A DNA stretch of 64,000 nucleotides from Bacteroidales bacterium (GCA_028709215.1 JAQVXI010000003.1:45166-109165), one strand, 5' to 3'. Counted from the stretch's first letter, positions 26,415 through 35,245 are shown. Notes: generated from the sequence alone by a model not told the origin. Numbers and translations: made by a program.

Positions 26415-27422
26415 TTGCAAACGTCGGAAGCCATATTTGACTACATGAATCGTTGGGGAGCCCTTCGAAGACCCTTTTTCTTTATGCTTGATTTTGAAGC
26501 AAAAAGAGGAGAAATCCTGCCTATATCGGAACTTGCTGCCCATTCCATTTTTGCCGATTTCAGTGGATCGGACGCGTTTCAATCCAATTGGCTGAAAACA
26601 AATCAACTGGGGCCCACATACATACCCTCCTCCATCCCGGTTACACTTAAGGCCTTTCCAATGGACATCGAAGCCTACCGAAGTCAATTCGAAGCCGTTC
26701 AAGACGTCCTAAAACAGGGCGACAGCTTTTTACTGAACTTAACGTGTGAAACGCCCATCAACATCAACCGTTCCTTAGAAGAAATCTTCATACAAGCTCG
26801 AAGCAAATATAAATTGCTCTACAAAAAACAATTTGTGTCCACTTCTCCGGAAACATTTATCCAAATCAAGGAAGGCGTCATTCATACCCATCCCATGAAG
26901 GGCACCTTACCTGCTGATTATCCCAATGCGGAACAAACCCTACTCGCTGATGTCAAAGAAAAAGCCGAACACAGCACCATCGTAGATTTGCTGCGAAATG
27001 ATTTGAGTCGGGTTGCACACGATGTTCAAGTAAAACGATTTCGATACATCGAAACACTTGAGACGCATCAAGGCGGACTACTTCAAACAAGTTCTCACAT
27101 CACTGGCACACTACCGGAAAATTACCAAAATGAGCTGGGAGACCTTCTGAAACAACTACTTCCGGCTGGATCCATCAGTGGAGCACCAAAGAAAAAAACC
27201 GTTCAGCACATCAAACAAATAGAAACGCATGCACGCGGCTTCTACACCGGTATTATGGGGATCTTTGACGGCAACAACCTAGACACAACAGTCCTGATTC
27301 GCATGATCGTACAGACCCAAACGGGTCTTGTCTACAAAAGCGGGGGAGGCATTACCGCCCTGAGTCAATTGGAAGAAGAGTACAACGAAATGCAACAAAA
27401 AATATATGTACCGATTCATTGA
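26415..27422 (+). CDS. pabB: Aminodeoxychorismate synthase component I
   Basis: Makes 4-amino-4-deoxychorismate for folate synthesis. The chorismate-binding domain shows DVLKQGDSFLLNLT, THPMKGTLPAD, IVDLLRNDLSRVA, and the PAGSISGAPKKKT loop. At 335 residues it is the short Bacteroidetes form lacking the long N-terminal part of TrpE-type enzymes. The frame can start with TTG at 26415 or ATG at 26445. The residues before the ATG (EAIFDYMNRWG) look like part of the normal N-terminus, so the TTG is kept with some doubt. It overlaps pabC by 17 bases. No glutaminase subunit is beside it; TrpG may be shared. Confidence 0.9.
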   Translation: MQTSEAIFDYMNRWGALRRPFFFMLDFEAKRGEILPISELAAHSIFADFSGSDAFQSNWLKTNQLGPTYIPSSIPVTLKAFPMDIEAYRSQFEAVQDVLKQGDSFLLNLTCETPININRSLEEIFIQARSKYKLLYKKQFVSTSPETFIQIKEGVIHTHPMKGTLPADYPNAEQTLLADVKEKAEHSTIVDLLRNDLSRVAHDVQVKRFRYIETLETHQGGLLQTSSHITGTLPENYQNELGDLLKQLLPAGSISGAPKKKTVQHIKQIETHARGFYTGIMGIFDGNNLDTTVLIRMIVQTQTGLVYKSGGGITALSQLEEEYNEMQQKIYVPIH

Positions 27423-28005
27423 AAGTATACGTATCGAACATCGCCAGTTTCAACACTTGGAGCAACACGAATGGCGGTTTCAAAGGACTCGAAATCACTT
27501 TTTTCCTGGTGCGGCAAAACAATCTCTTTGTGAGGCACTCTCGATTCCAAATCACATCTCGGCGGATGTGTACAAGTGTCGCATTGTTTATGATCAGACC
27601 ATTCAACAGATTGAATTCATACCGTACCAACCCAAACGAATTCAAACATTGCATTTGACAGAGGCAAACCATCTTGACTATGCATTCAAGTATGAGGATA
27701 GACAAGTCTTCCATGATTTACTGAATCGCAAGGCTGGAGCAGATGACATCCTCATTGTACAATACGGATGGATTACCGACACATCCTTCTCAAACATCGC
27801 TCTTTTTGACGGAGAACGCTGGATTACACCCAAGCGAACGCTTCTCAACGGCACGTCTCGTCAAAGACTCCTCCGATCCGGTCAGCTGATTGAACAAGAC
27901 ATACACATCAACGAGCTGCATCGTTTTTCACACATGCAACTCGTGAATGCGATGCTTCTCTGGCAAAACAGACCCGAAGCGACACAACCCTTCATTCTTA
28001 TTTGA
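27406..28005 (+). CDS. pabC: Aminotransferase class IV protein, probable aminodeoxychorismate lyase
   Basis: Likely splits 4-amino-4-deoxychorismate into p-aminobenzoate and pyruvate with PLP. At 199 residues it is shorter than the 260-290 of typical PabC, as in the compact Bacteroidetes version. Visible class IV features are the HEWRFQRTR segment with Arg, the probable PLP Lys in LDYAFKYEDR, GWITDTSFSNIALFDG (cofactor and substrate contact), and PLRTLLNGTSR-like PKRTLLNGTSRQRLL. The overlap with pabB supports a joint role. Its last 8 bases overlap the convergent ROK kinase gene. Exact function is inferred from operon context. Confidence 0.8.
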   Translation: MYRFIESIRIEHRQFQHLEQHEWRFQRTRNHFFPGAAKQSLCEALSIPNHISADVYKCRIVYDQTIQQIEFIPYQPKRIQTLHLTEANHLDYAFKYEDRQVFHDLLNRKAGADDILIVQYGWITDTSFSNIALFDGERWITPKRTLLNGTSRQRLLRSGQLIEQDIHINELHRFSHMQLVNAMLLWQNRPEATQPFILI

Positions 28006-29098
28006 CTGTATCCAGACTTCTTAGGGCAAACGCATAGGCACCAATGGCGATGGCTCGACTGGTCCCCAACGTCGAAAACATAACCGGCAAACGTTTGACC
28101 GGATCAAAGCTTACCCATTCCGATGTACCCGGTACCGGAATGTGTTTGACCTCCGGCGTCAAAAAGGCCGCTTTTTGGTCGGGATCTTCCAAATCAAAGG
28201 CCGTCAACTCCAATCGCGGCTTTGGACTGCCGTCCACAAGGTTGATGGTCCCGTTCAACTCGGACATAAGCGCCGGCATGAAATAGCGGCGTGCAGCAGC
28301 AATGCCACCGCCCAGTACAACCAAGCCATCCAACAGTGTCGAAACCAATGCAATCCCCTCTCCTGCATTCTCTCCAAATGCTTCAAACGACAAGCGAGCT
28401 GCCTGAGCATCTCCATCCAGCGTTCCTTCTGCAATATCATAGATATCCTTGGGGCTTAAGGGTCGTTGATCTCCTGAGGTTTCCCGATATACACGCTGGA
28501 TGGCACGTATGGAAACACCTTCCTCCAAAAGAACGGTCCGATGATTCTTATGACGCAATAGCCACAACTCACCGGCAGCACCGTTGTCTCCCAAATACAG
28601 GTCGTTGTTGCGAGCAATGCCTCCTCCAAAACCGGTTCCCAAGGTAAATCCCAAGGTATTGTGGTATCGCTTTGGATTGCCCGATGCTTCCAAAAGCCGG
28701 TTCAACTCCGGTAAGGCTCCCGCAATGCTTTCACCATAGGCAAACAAATCGCCGTCGTTGTTGATAAACACCGGTAATTGAAAATGTGAAGCCAAAAATG
28801 GCCCCAACGCCACACCACCTTTGAAGGCTGACATGTTTGGCAAATCCATGATGATGCCATTTTGGTAATCTGCCGGCCCGGGAAAAGCAAAGCTAATGGC
28901 AACAGCCGGCTCAGTCAATTGCTGTTGAACGTGTTGAAAACCGGATATAAGTGTTTCCAGACACCGCTCGAGCTGATCCGCATGCGAGGGCAAACAATAG
29001 GGTTGCACCTGCTCCTCGTAACCGCTCATGGCTGAAAATACGAAATTGGTTCCTCCGGCATCGAGCGTCATGACGATGCGTTTATCGTGTTGATACAT
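27998..29098 (-). CDS. ROK-family sugar kinase without the usual zinc motif, 366 aa
   Basis: Predicted cytoplasmic hexose kinase. The phosphate-1 motif is MTLDAGGTNFVFSAM, the catalytic Asp lies in FINNDGDLFAYGE, the glycine motif is FTLGTGFGGGI, and the adenosine region is VVLGGGIAAARRYF. The HxCxCGxxGCxE zinc-binding signature of classical ROK proteins is absent at the expected place (around GDNGAAGELWLLRHKNH), so this is a zinc-less subgroup. It is the last gene of GH43-MFS-ROK, starting 5 bases after the transporter stop. This suggests it phosphorylates the sugar imported by that transporter. The actual sugar cannot be read from sequence. Confidence 0.85.
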   Translation of the reverse strand: MYQHDKRIVMTLDAGGTNFVFSAMSGYEEQVQPYCLPSHADQLERCLETLISGFQHVQQQLTEPAVAISFAFPGPADYQNGIIMDLPNMSAFKGGVALGPFLASHFQLPVFINNDGDLFAYGESIAGALPELNRLLEASGNPKRYHNTLGFTLGTGFGGGIARNNDLYLGDNGAAGELWLLRHKNHRTVLLEEGVSIRAIQRVYRETSGDQRPLSPKDIYDIAEGTLDGDAQAARLSFEAFGENAGEGIALVSTLLDGLVVLGGGIAAARRYFMPALMSELNGTINLVDGSPKPRLELTAFDLEDPDQKAAFLTPEVKHIPVPGTSEWVSFDPVKRLPVMFSTLGTSRAIAIGAYAFALRSLDTVK

Positions 29099-29103
29099 AA
29101 GAT

Positions 29104-30267
29104 TTATTTTGAAGTTTGACGAATACCAAAACCCAGAACAATCAAATACAAGACTGCTGCAGAAATCACCATCAGCGATCCGGACTGATTGCCCAACACA
29201 TTGGCCATTGCCCCCATGATCGGAGGAACCACCGCACCACCAAACACACCTGTAATCATCAAGCCCGAAAGCTCGTTTGCTTTCTCCGGACGAGCTTGAA
29301 TGGCTTTTGAATAAATGATTGGGAAAATACTTGAAATGGCATATCCCATCAGCCCGACCCCGATCAAAATACCCGTTTGACTTTGCGTCATAAACAATCC
29401 AATCATAACCGGTATTGTCAGCAGCAAATGAACTTTGTAATACTTCATTTCATGCATTTTTCGCAGTAGAATGGCACCCAAAAAGGCGCCCGCTGTACGA
29501 CTTAAAAAATAGACACTGGAGCCGATGCCGGCCGAGGCCGTATCCAAGCCCACACGTTCAATCAATAATTTCGGGGTAACTGTATTCATACCGACATCGG
29601 TTCCCACCACAAAAACAATCCCTAAAAACAACAACAATATTTGTTTGTCCTTCAGCAAGGCAAACGTAGCTTTCATGGAAGTGCTGTGTGTAACCGGGGC
29701 TTCCGCAGGGATCTTCTTTAATAAGAGCCATAAGGAGCTAAGTACGGTAATACCCGCATAGATCGGAAAAATATACATCCAGTTGCCCATTTGTGTTGCC
29801 GCAGCAGCAGCAATCAACGGGCCCGAAAAAGAAGAGACCGCTTTAACTACCTGCCCAACGGTCAACGAGCTTGTTAGGGCTTCACCGCGGACGACATTGG
29901 TCAACAAAGGATTGAGAGACACTTGCAAAATCGTGTTCCCGATACCCAACAAAACAAACGCAATGACATAGGCCAGCAGGGATTGTGCGAAAAACAGAGG
30001 CAAAAACATCCCTATGATGGTAATTAGATTGCTGATCTGTACCGTATTTTTTCGTCCGATTCGATTCATTAAACCGGCAGAGGGTACAGAAAAAAGCAAA
30101 AACCAGAAAAACACCATTGAAGGAATAAAACCGGCGGCCCATTCACTCAACTCAAACCGTTCCTGCATGTATGTCGTTGAAATACCCACGACATCACAAA
30201 AACCCATCACAAAAAAACCAAAAAGCACCGGCAATGCAGCTGCCGTATTGGACGACTGTTTATTCAT
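29104..30267 (-). CDS. MFS sugar transporter, 387 aa
   Basis: Twelve hydrophobic segments are recognisable along 387 residues. The N-terminal half has the major facilitator loop motif (AGLMNRIGRKNTVQI between helices 2 and 3) and GIGNTILQVSLNPLL, resembling the FucP/GlcP-type sugar:proton symporters of Bacteroidetes. The second half starts near KDKQILLLFLGIVFVVGTDVG. It lies between GH43 (16 bases upstream) and the ROK kinase (5 bases downstream), so it probably brings the monosaccharide or disaccharide released by the GH43 enzyme into the cytoplasm. Confidence 0.88.
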   Translation of the reverse strand: MNKQSSNTAAALPVLFGFFVMGFCDVVGISTTYMQERFELSEWAAGFIPSMVFFWFLLFSVPSAGLMNRIGRKNTVQISNLITIIGMFLPLFFAQSLLAYVIAFVLLGIGNTILQVSLNPLLTNVVRGEALTSSLTVGQVVKAVSSFSGPLIAAAAATQMGNWMYIFPIYAGITVLSSLWLLLKKIPAEAPVTHSTSMKATFALLKDKQILLLFLGIVFVVGTDVGMNTVTPKLLIERVGLDTASAGIGSSVYFLSRTAGAFLGAILLRKMHEMKYYKVHLLLTIPVMIGLFMTQSQTGILIGVGLMGYAISSIFPIIYSKAIQARPEKANELSGLMITGVFGGAVVPPIMGAMANVLGNQSGSLMVISAAVLYLIVLGFGIRQTSK

Positions 30268-30283
30268 ACGTTACATTATTATA

Positions 30284-31975
30284 TTAATCGACTACAAACC
30301 AATCCACATCCGCCCATCCTTTTTCCTTACCGGAAATCGATTTGGGTGGGGCAATACAATACAAACCCATTTTTGCGCCAACCCAACGACCTTTAGACAC
30401 ACGACACACCCTACCGATGGGTGAAAACACGACGTTATCTAAACTGTATGAAAACTGGCAAAGACCGCCGGCCATAAACACAACCCGGAGATAGACTTCT
30501 TTCTCGAATGCCAACGAAGGAATCTCAAAGCGAGCATCCGGTTGCAAGGGTACCGAAGCGTGTATTACTTCCTGCGTTCCCTCCATGGCTTGTTGACACG
30601 ATACGTGTTCCAGCCAAAAAAGTCCCGCTTTAAATTTCAATGAAAGGGCTGCGTAATCGTTACCAAACACAACCAGACCGACACGATCTTCACCCTCGCG
30701 CGAGCGGAGTTTGACGGCAGTGGTAGCCGTAAACGAATCCGTTGGTATCTTTTGCAACAAGAGGTTGGGTACATCCCACAAATTCACGTGATTGGGTGAC
30801 CAATATTCGGCATACAATCGCAGGTAGCCATTCGACGAAGGAAAGGCCCAACCAACCCTTGGATTGGCATTCCAGGACCATTGTAAACCCAATTCGGGCG
30901 AATCAAATCCATCGCTTTCAACCGGCGTTTCGATGGAATAGACAGCACCAACATCAGGCTTCTTGTGTTGTCGAACCGGCCAACCGCAGCCATCACCATC
31001 CGAATCAATCCCCATCACCGGCCAACCATCGATCCATTCCACCGGATTGAGATGCAACACCCTTCCCAGATATTCCTTATCTTGAAAGTGCAAGAACCAG
31101 GATTGACCGGCAAGCGTTTCTACCCAAGCTCCCTGGTGTGGCCCATTTATGTCTGTTTCACCCTGAGCAAGTACGGTCTTCACCGCATAAGGGCCATAGA
31201 TGTGCTTTGATCGTGCTACAATCTGCCAACCATATTCTACGCCACCTGCCGGAGCAAACACATAATAGAACCCATCACGTTTGTACAGCTTTGTTCCTTC
31301 CAGCGTATGGTTGCCCTCAACATTTCCATCAACAATCAACACCTCCGGTCCGATTGGATACGCAGCGGTTGCATCCATTTCCTGAATCACCGCAATACTG
31401 TTTATACCGCTTCTGCTGCCAGCAAACGCATGAGACATATATACTTTTCCATCGTCATCCCACAAAATACTCGGATCAATCAAACCCTTACCAGCCTTGA
31501 CCAACTCGGGGCTGGTCCATGGACCAGCCGGATCCGTGGCAGTGACACGAAAAATACCAAAATCTGGATCCCCCCAATAAATATAATAGACCGAATTGTG
31601 ATACTTGATGTTGGGAGCCCAAACCCCACAACCGTGTCTGGGAACAGCATAATGATCCTTTGGCAAGAGTTCCTGAACCCCGTGACCAATCAGTTTCCAA
31701 TTGACCAAATCCGTTGAATGCAATATGGGCAAACCCGGAACACTAGTAAAACTGGATGCTGTCATGTAATAATCCCCCCCGTTCTGACACACGTCCGGAT
31801 CGGAATAATCGGCATCCAAAATTGGATTTATGTAGGTTCCGTCGCCTTGATCTGACACCCAAACACTTGAAACATAGGCGGTATCCACCCCGTCATGCAA
31901 ACGTTGATTTCCATTTATATTCTTTCCGCAGGCACACAGCAAACAGGCAGAAAATACGACTAGCACATACTTCAT
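30284..31975 (-). CDS. GH43 glycoside hydrolase (beta-xylosidase/arabinofuranosidase-like), lipoprotein
   Basis: About 563 residues. A lipobox-like LLCAC after MKYVLVVFSAC makes it a lipoprotein; the start at 31975 is preferred over 32002 because it places the signal peptide at the very N-terminus. The five-bladed propeller has the GH43 catalytic base in NPILDADYSDPDV, the transition-state Asp in GLIDPSILWDDDG and the general-acid Glu in HTLEGTKLYKRDGFYY. A C-terminal beta-sandwich of about 200 residues (from FDSPELGLQWSWNANP) is the usual partner domain of xylan-active GH43 enzymes. It leads the GH43-MFS-ROK operon. Xylose or arabinose release is likely; the subfamily cannot be assigned by eye. 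Confidence 0.9.
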   Translation of the reverse strand: MKYVLVVFSACLLCACGKNINGNQRLHDGVDTAYVSSVWVSDQGDGTYINPILDADYSDPDVCQNGGDYYMTASSFTSVPGLPILHSTDLVNWKLIGHGVQELLPKDHYAVPRHGCGVWAPNIKYHNSVYYIYWGDPDFGIFRVTATDPAGPWTSPELVKAGKGLIDPSILWDDDGKVYMSHAFAGSRSGINSIAVIQEMDATAAYPIGPEVLIVDGNVEGNHTLEGTKLYKRDGFYYVFAPAGGVEYGWQIVARSKHIYGPYAVKTVLAQGETDINGPHQGAWVETLAGQSWFLHFQDKEYLGRVLHLNPVEWIDGWPVMGIDSDGDGCGWPVRQHKKPDVGAVYSIETPVESDGFDSPELGLQWSWNANPRVGWAFPSSNGYLRLYAEYWSPNHVNLWDVPNLLLQKIPTDSFTATTAVKLRSREGEDRVGLVVFGNDYAALSLKFKAGLFWLEHVSCQQAMEGTQEVIHASVPLQPDARFEIPSLAFEKEVYLRVVFMAGGLCQFSYSLDNVVFSPIGRVCRVSKGRWVGAKMGLYCIAPPKSISGKEKGWADVDWFVVD

Positions 31976-32161
31976 ACGCTCAATATCTTGGTTTCTATTC
32001 ATTTTTTAATACGTTTCAATCGTCCAAATCACCCATTAATGCTAAAATTTAAAGGTGTTTTCTCAAAACATGTTAAATCGACTTCGTTTCAATTAAACAA
32101 ACTGACCCAAAACCAATCTATCTAGTAAAGGAGTTAATTAAACCACTTAAAACCTTGCATT

Positions 32162-32632
32162 ATGAAAACAATACACTACATCACACTGTCTATCTTGATG
32201 TTAGCCACATCCACCACCGTTTTAGCCGATCGCAACAGCAACAGTAGAAGCAACAGAAACGAACGGGCAAAAAAGGAGATCCAATACAACAACAAAAAGA
32301 AAAACAAACCCAGCTTCAGCCTTCACGTCGATATCAAACCCATTGTGATCAACACCCAAAGGCACAGGAACAGCCGAGCCATTCATCCGGAAGCCATTGC
32401 TGAACAGCAAACACGCAACTTGGACCGCATGCTTCGACTGAGTGACCGACAAGCAAAAAAGATTTATCGGATTCATCTGAACTTTCTGACACATCCCCAC
32501 CGCAATCGACATCTGGCACTCGAAAAACGTGAACGACAAGTTTTAAATGTACTCAATCGCAGACAACGAAGCATTTATGTATACCACATGCATCAAACGG
32601 ATGGATTCCATACAGAATATGCCTATTATTAA
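32162..32632 (+). CDS. Small secreted basic protein, unknown function, 156 aa
   Basis: A signal peptide (MKTIHYITLSILMLATSTTVLA) is followed by a very basic, Asn/Arg/Lys-rich segment (residues 23-60) and a helical C-terminal half (NLDRMLRLSDRQAKKIYRIH, then RERQVLNVLNRRQRSIY). The helical part resembles Spy/CpxP-type periplasmic proteins, in which a short helix is followed by a motif like LxxxQrxxY. It was not recognised as a named family. The gene precedes a second small secreted protein and then an ECF sigma factor on the same strand, so it may be a target or component of that envelope-response module. Confidence 0.7.
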   Translation: MKTIHYITLSILMLATSTTVLADRNSNSRSNRNERAKKEIQYNNKKKNKPSFSLHVDIKPIVINTQRHRNSRAIHPEAIAEQQTRNLDRMLRLSDRQAKKIYRIHLNFLTHPHRNRHLALEKRERQVLNVLNRRQRSIYVYHMHQTDGFHTEYAYY

Positions 32633-32713
32633 AAATTTTCAAGGGATGCTTAAACCTTTGCAACCCAAACGATTCTAAGGAACAAATATGTTTCACTATT
32701 AATTCTTAAAACA

Positions 32714-33118
32714 ATGAGTAAATTAACCTCTCTATTGGTATGGATCGCTCTATTCGTAGGAACGACGGTGTATGCACAAGGTCCTCAAGGTGGCAACCGG
32801 GCGATGCGCTCTGCCAGTGAACGCGCCAAAATGGAATCAGAAAATCTGAAAGAAGCACTTCAGTTGGCCACAGCACAAACGAGCGAAGTGTTCAAAATCA
32901 GTCTCAAGTTTGCTCAACAAGACTCCGTACGCTTTGCATCCATGCGGGGAGAAGGTCAAAATGTGGATCGTGAAAAAATGATGCAGGAATTCCGCGAACG
33001 AGCCGAAGCCAAAAACACAGAAATTAAGGCCGTGCTTACACCCGAACAACAGAAAGCTTACGATAAGTGGGTTGCAGAACGCGGCAATCGCATGGGCGGT
33101 AACCGTCAACGTCAATAA
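32714..33118 (+). CDS. Small secreted Spy/CpxP-like protein, 134 aa
   Basis: A signal peptide ends at VYAQG. The rest is helical and charged (ASERAKMESENLKEALQLA, then REKMMQEFRERAEAKNTEIK) and ends with LTPEQQKAYDKWVAER. The LTPEQ...Y motif is characteristic of periplasmic Spy/CpxP-like and Bacteroidetes DUF4890-like proteins, linked to envelope stress or metal response. Upstream, about 50 bases before the ATG, lies the string AACCTTTGCAACCC, which contains a GCAACC element like ECF sigma -35 boxes. A strong terminator follows the gene, so it is not co-transcribed with the sigma factor. Confidence 0.78.
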   Translation: MSKLTSLLVWIALFVGTTVYAQGPQGGNRAMRSASERAKMESENLKEALQLATAQTSEVFKISLKFAQQDSVRFASMRGEGQNVDREKMMQEFRERAEAKNTEIKAVLTPEQQKAYDKWVAERGNRMGGNRQRQ

Positions 33119-33175
33119 ATAATTGGAAAAGACGCTTTGTTTTTTAGGGTATTGGTTCAATGCGTCTTCCAACTA

Positions 33176-33205
33176 AAAGCCTCGGCAATTGCCGAGGCTT
33201 TTTTT
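33176..33205 (+). terminator. Strong Rho-independent terminator
   Basis: A self-complementary stretch with GCCTCGGC and GCCGAGGC arms closing on AATT is flanked by A3 and T7. It lies about 60 bases after the small secreted protein and separates it from the ECF sigma gene. A second, weaker hairpin (GGAAAAGACGC with GCGTCTTCC) precedes it. Confidence 0.9.
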
Positions 33206-33294
33206 AAATGATCCATTTTACGCACTGGGATTCGAGATTATTTTTTGCTTACTTTGTAGCATATTTGCATCGAAATCATCTATACTTTGTACGA

Positions 33295-33852
33295 ATGCCA
33301 GAGCTCGTATCACAGGAACTCAAATGGGTTGAAGAATGCCTCAAAGGAGATCGCCTCGCACAGCGAAAGATCTATGAACACTTTGCAGGAAAGATGATGA
33401 GTGTGTGCCTGCGATACAGCAAAGACAGAGAGACCGCCAAAGACTTGTTACACGATGGTTTTCTGAAAGTCTTCACGCATCTGGATCGTTTTGAAGGCAA
33501 AGGCTCGTTTGAAGGCTGGATACGGCGCATTATGATCAATACGGCACTGGAACATATTCGCAAGCAATCCGACGAAGGCTTTAACCAGGACATTGAAACG
33601 GCTTGGGGTCTGAACAACGGAGAATTGAATGCACTGGAGAAAATGGAAGCGGATGAAATCATTCAACTGATTCAAAAACTGCCGGACTCCTATCGATCGG
33701 TATTCAATTTATTTGTAGTCGAAGGATATTCACATCGGGAAATTGCAGAAGAAATGCACATAACCGAAAGTTCCTCACGTGTCTATCTAACTCGGGCAAA
33801 ACAAATGTTGCACGATTTTTTGATTGAATTGAAATTGGATAATAGAGCATAA
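33295..33852 (+). CDS. ECF-type RNA polymerase sigma factor, 185 aa
   Basis: Region 2 motifs are clear: DRLAQRKIYEHFAGKMMSVC, AKDLLHDGFLKVFTHLDRF and FEGWIRRIMINTALEHIR. Region 4 is LPDSYRSVFNLFVVEGYSH, then EIAEEMHITESSSRVYLTRA. The start at 33295 is chosen because the open frame upstream of it runs into non-conserved sequence. The next gene begins only 2 bases after the stop and has the layout of a membrane-anchored anti-sigma protein. The pair is therefore likely a sigma/anti-sigma unit for an envelope signal, with the two upstream secreted proteins as possible targets. Confidence 0.92.
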   Translation: MPELVSQELKWVEECLKGDRLAQRKIYEHFAGKMMSVCLRYSKDRETAKDLLHDGFLKVFTHLDRFEGKGSFEGWIRRIMINTALEHIRKQSDEGFNQDIETAWGLNNGELNALEKMEADEIIQLIQKLPDSYRSVFNLFVVEGYSHREIAEEMHITESSSRVYLTRAKQMLHDFLIELKLDNRA

Positions 33853-33854
33853 CG

Positions 33855-35207
33855 ATGCATCATCAAAAGGACATAGACCCACTGCAAAAACGGTTGCAAA
33901 ATCACGAGACAAATGCTCCTGATTTTAACGACTTGTTTGCGTCAGCCATGCCTGATGACATACAACTGCGTTCCATACTCCGCTCAAAACTGGCTCAACA
34001 CAGCACCATTGCTCCTCCGTATGAGGCCTTTCCATTCACATCCGCCACAGTAAACGCACCAACCAAATCACGTTACAGCGTGTGGTGGCAAATTCCTGTC
34101 TCCATCGCAGCCGGGCTCGCTTTATGGTTGATGATTCCTTCCCAGCTGCAAAAGAATGACGGGCTTGAAAGAACAGGTGTTCTCCAAATGGAATCTCCCT
34201 CAACATCGGAGGCGATGACACAAACCATTTCCCGCTCGGCAAATACCCGCACCGCGACCATACAAACCAAAGACATCCACTTAGCGACCTTAGACGTCAC
34301 CGAAACGGAAGAATCCAACGCAACACAAACCGATACCACGGATTCAAACCAACCGAATACGCAAACCGGAATGACCAAATTGGCTGCCGGTCGATTGCAT
34401 TCCTTGCACGTAAACAAACACAAATACGAAGCAATTTATGCACAGGCAAGCGCTTCCAGGCAATCCAATCGCGGAAAATCCAGCATAGGCCTCGACCTAA
34501 CCGGAGGAAGTCGAGTCTTATCGTTTGTCAACAGCAATTCCCTGGACGCAGCACCCATGATAGCCGGTGTAGATCAGGTAGAAGCCGGACTAAATGCAAT
34601 CGAAAACCACGATGCCTTAAGTTTGCGTGCTGCCAATTCTTCAAAAAACGAATGGAAAGCCCCACACAATATTCCTGTTGCTGCGCTCACTTCGTACGAG
34701 GCCAGCTACGCCTTGCCCATAAACCTCGGAGTATCGTATGCACTGCCACTAAGCTCACTTTTTGAGTTACAAACGGGATTGCAATACAGCTACCTTTCCG
34801 GTCGTACAACCGGTATGACGGGCAGCAATCATTTTGAACTGCGGCAAGCCTTGCATTACCTAGGAATTCCAATGAAACTCGCCTTGCAAGTCCACCACTC
34901 AAACCACTTACGATTGTATGTTGCTTTTGGTGGTACAATCGAAAAAGGGCTGGTAGGCACACAGCGATCTACTGTCACACAAGCCGATGGTACACAATCG
35001 GTTTGGCGCAGCAGTCAGGCCATACAAGGTCTTCAGAGTTCTGTCTCCGGACAAATCGGATTGGAATATCGGTTGTCAAAAAACACACACGTGTATGCCG
35101 AACCCGGGGCGAATTATTTCTTTGATAACGAGCAACCCATTTCCACGCGAACCGTTGAACCGTTCAATTTCAACGTAAGCATTGGCCTCCGCTATCGCCT
35201 CAATTAG
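33855..35207 (+). CDS. Putative anti-sigma protein fused to a beta-barrel-like domain, 450 aa
   Basis: No N-terminal signal peptide. Residues 1-70 are hydrophilic and would be cytoplasmic. A single membrane helix follows (VWWQIPVSIAAGLALWLMI, about residues 75-95), then a long Thr/Ser/Gln-rich stretch (about 100-270) suited to crossing the periplasm. The last 170 residues have alternating beta-strand character (LPINLGVSYALPL, LFELQTGLQYSYLSGRT, VSGQIGLEYRL) and end in FNFNVSIGLRYRLN, like small outer-membrane barrels. The gene is 2 bases downstream of an ECF sigma gene. The N-terminal region probably binds that sigma factor; this is inferred from position and topology. No named family was recognised for the whole protein. 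Confidence 0.7.
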   Translation: MHHQKDIDPLQKRLQNHETNAPDFNDLFASAMPDDIQLRSILRSKLAQHSTIAPPYEAFPFTSATVNAPTKSRYSVWWQIPVSIAAGLALWLMIPSQLQKNDGLERTGVLQMESPSTSEAMTQTISRSANTRTATIQTKDIHLATLDVTETEESNATQTDTTDSNQPNTQTGMTKLAAGRLHSLHVNKHKYEAIYAQASASRQSNRGKSSIGLDLTGGSRVLSFVNSNSLDAAPMIAGVDQVEAGLNAIENHDALSLRAANSSKNEWKAPHNIPVAALTSYEASYALPINLGVSYALPLSSLFELQTGLQYSYLSGRTTGMTGSNHFELRQALHYLGIPMKLALQVHHSNHLRLYVAFGGTIEKGLVGTQRSTVTQADGTQSVWRSSQAIQGLQSSVSGQIGLEYRLSKNTHVYAEPGANYFFDNEQPISTRTVEPFNFNVSIGLRYRLN

Positions 35208-35214
35208 CAAATCC

Positions 35215-35245
35215 TGCACATTTTGTATTTTTTTGTGCATTTTTA
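35215..35245 (+). terminator. Candidate terminator after the sigma/anti-sigma pair
   Basis: TGCACA and TGTGCA form a 6-bp stem with a 13-base T-rich loop, followed by TTTTTATT, 8 bases after the stop at 35207. Confidence 0.55.

Noticed and set aside
33119..33175. Hairpin GGAAAAGACGC/GCGTCTTCC as an independent regulatory RNA
   Set aside because: It is only about 55 bases long, sits right before a strong terminator and is more simply part of the 3' end of the preceding transcript.
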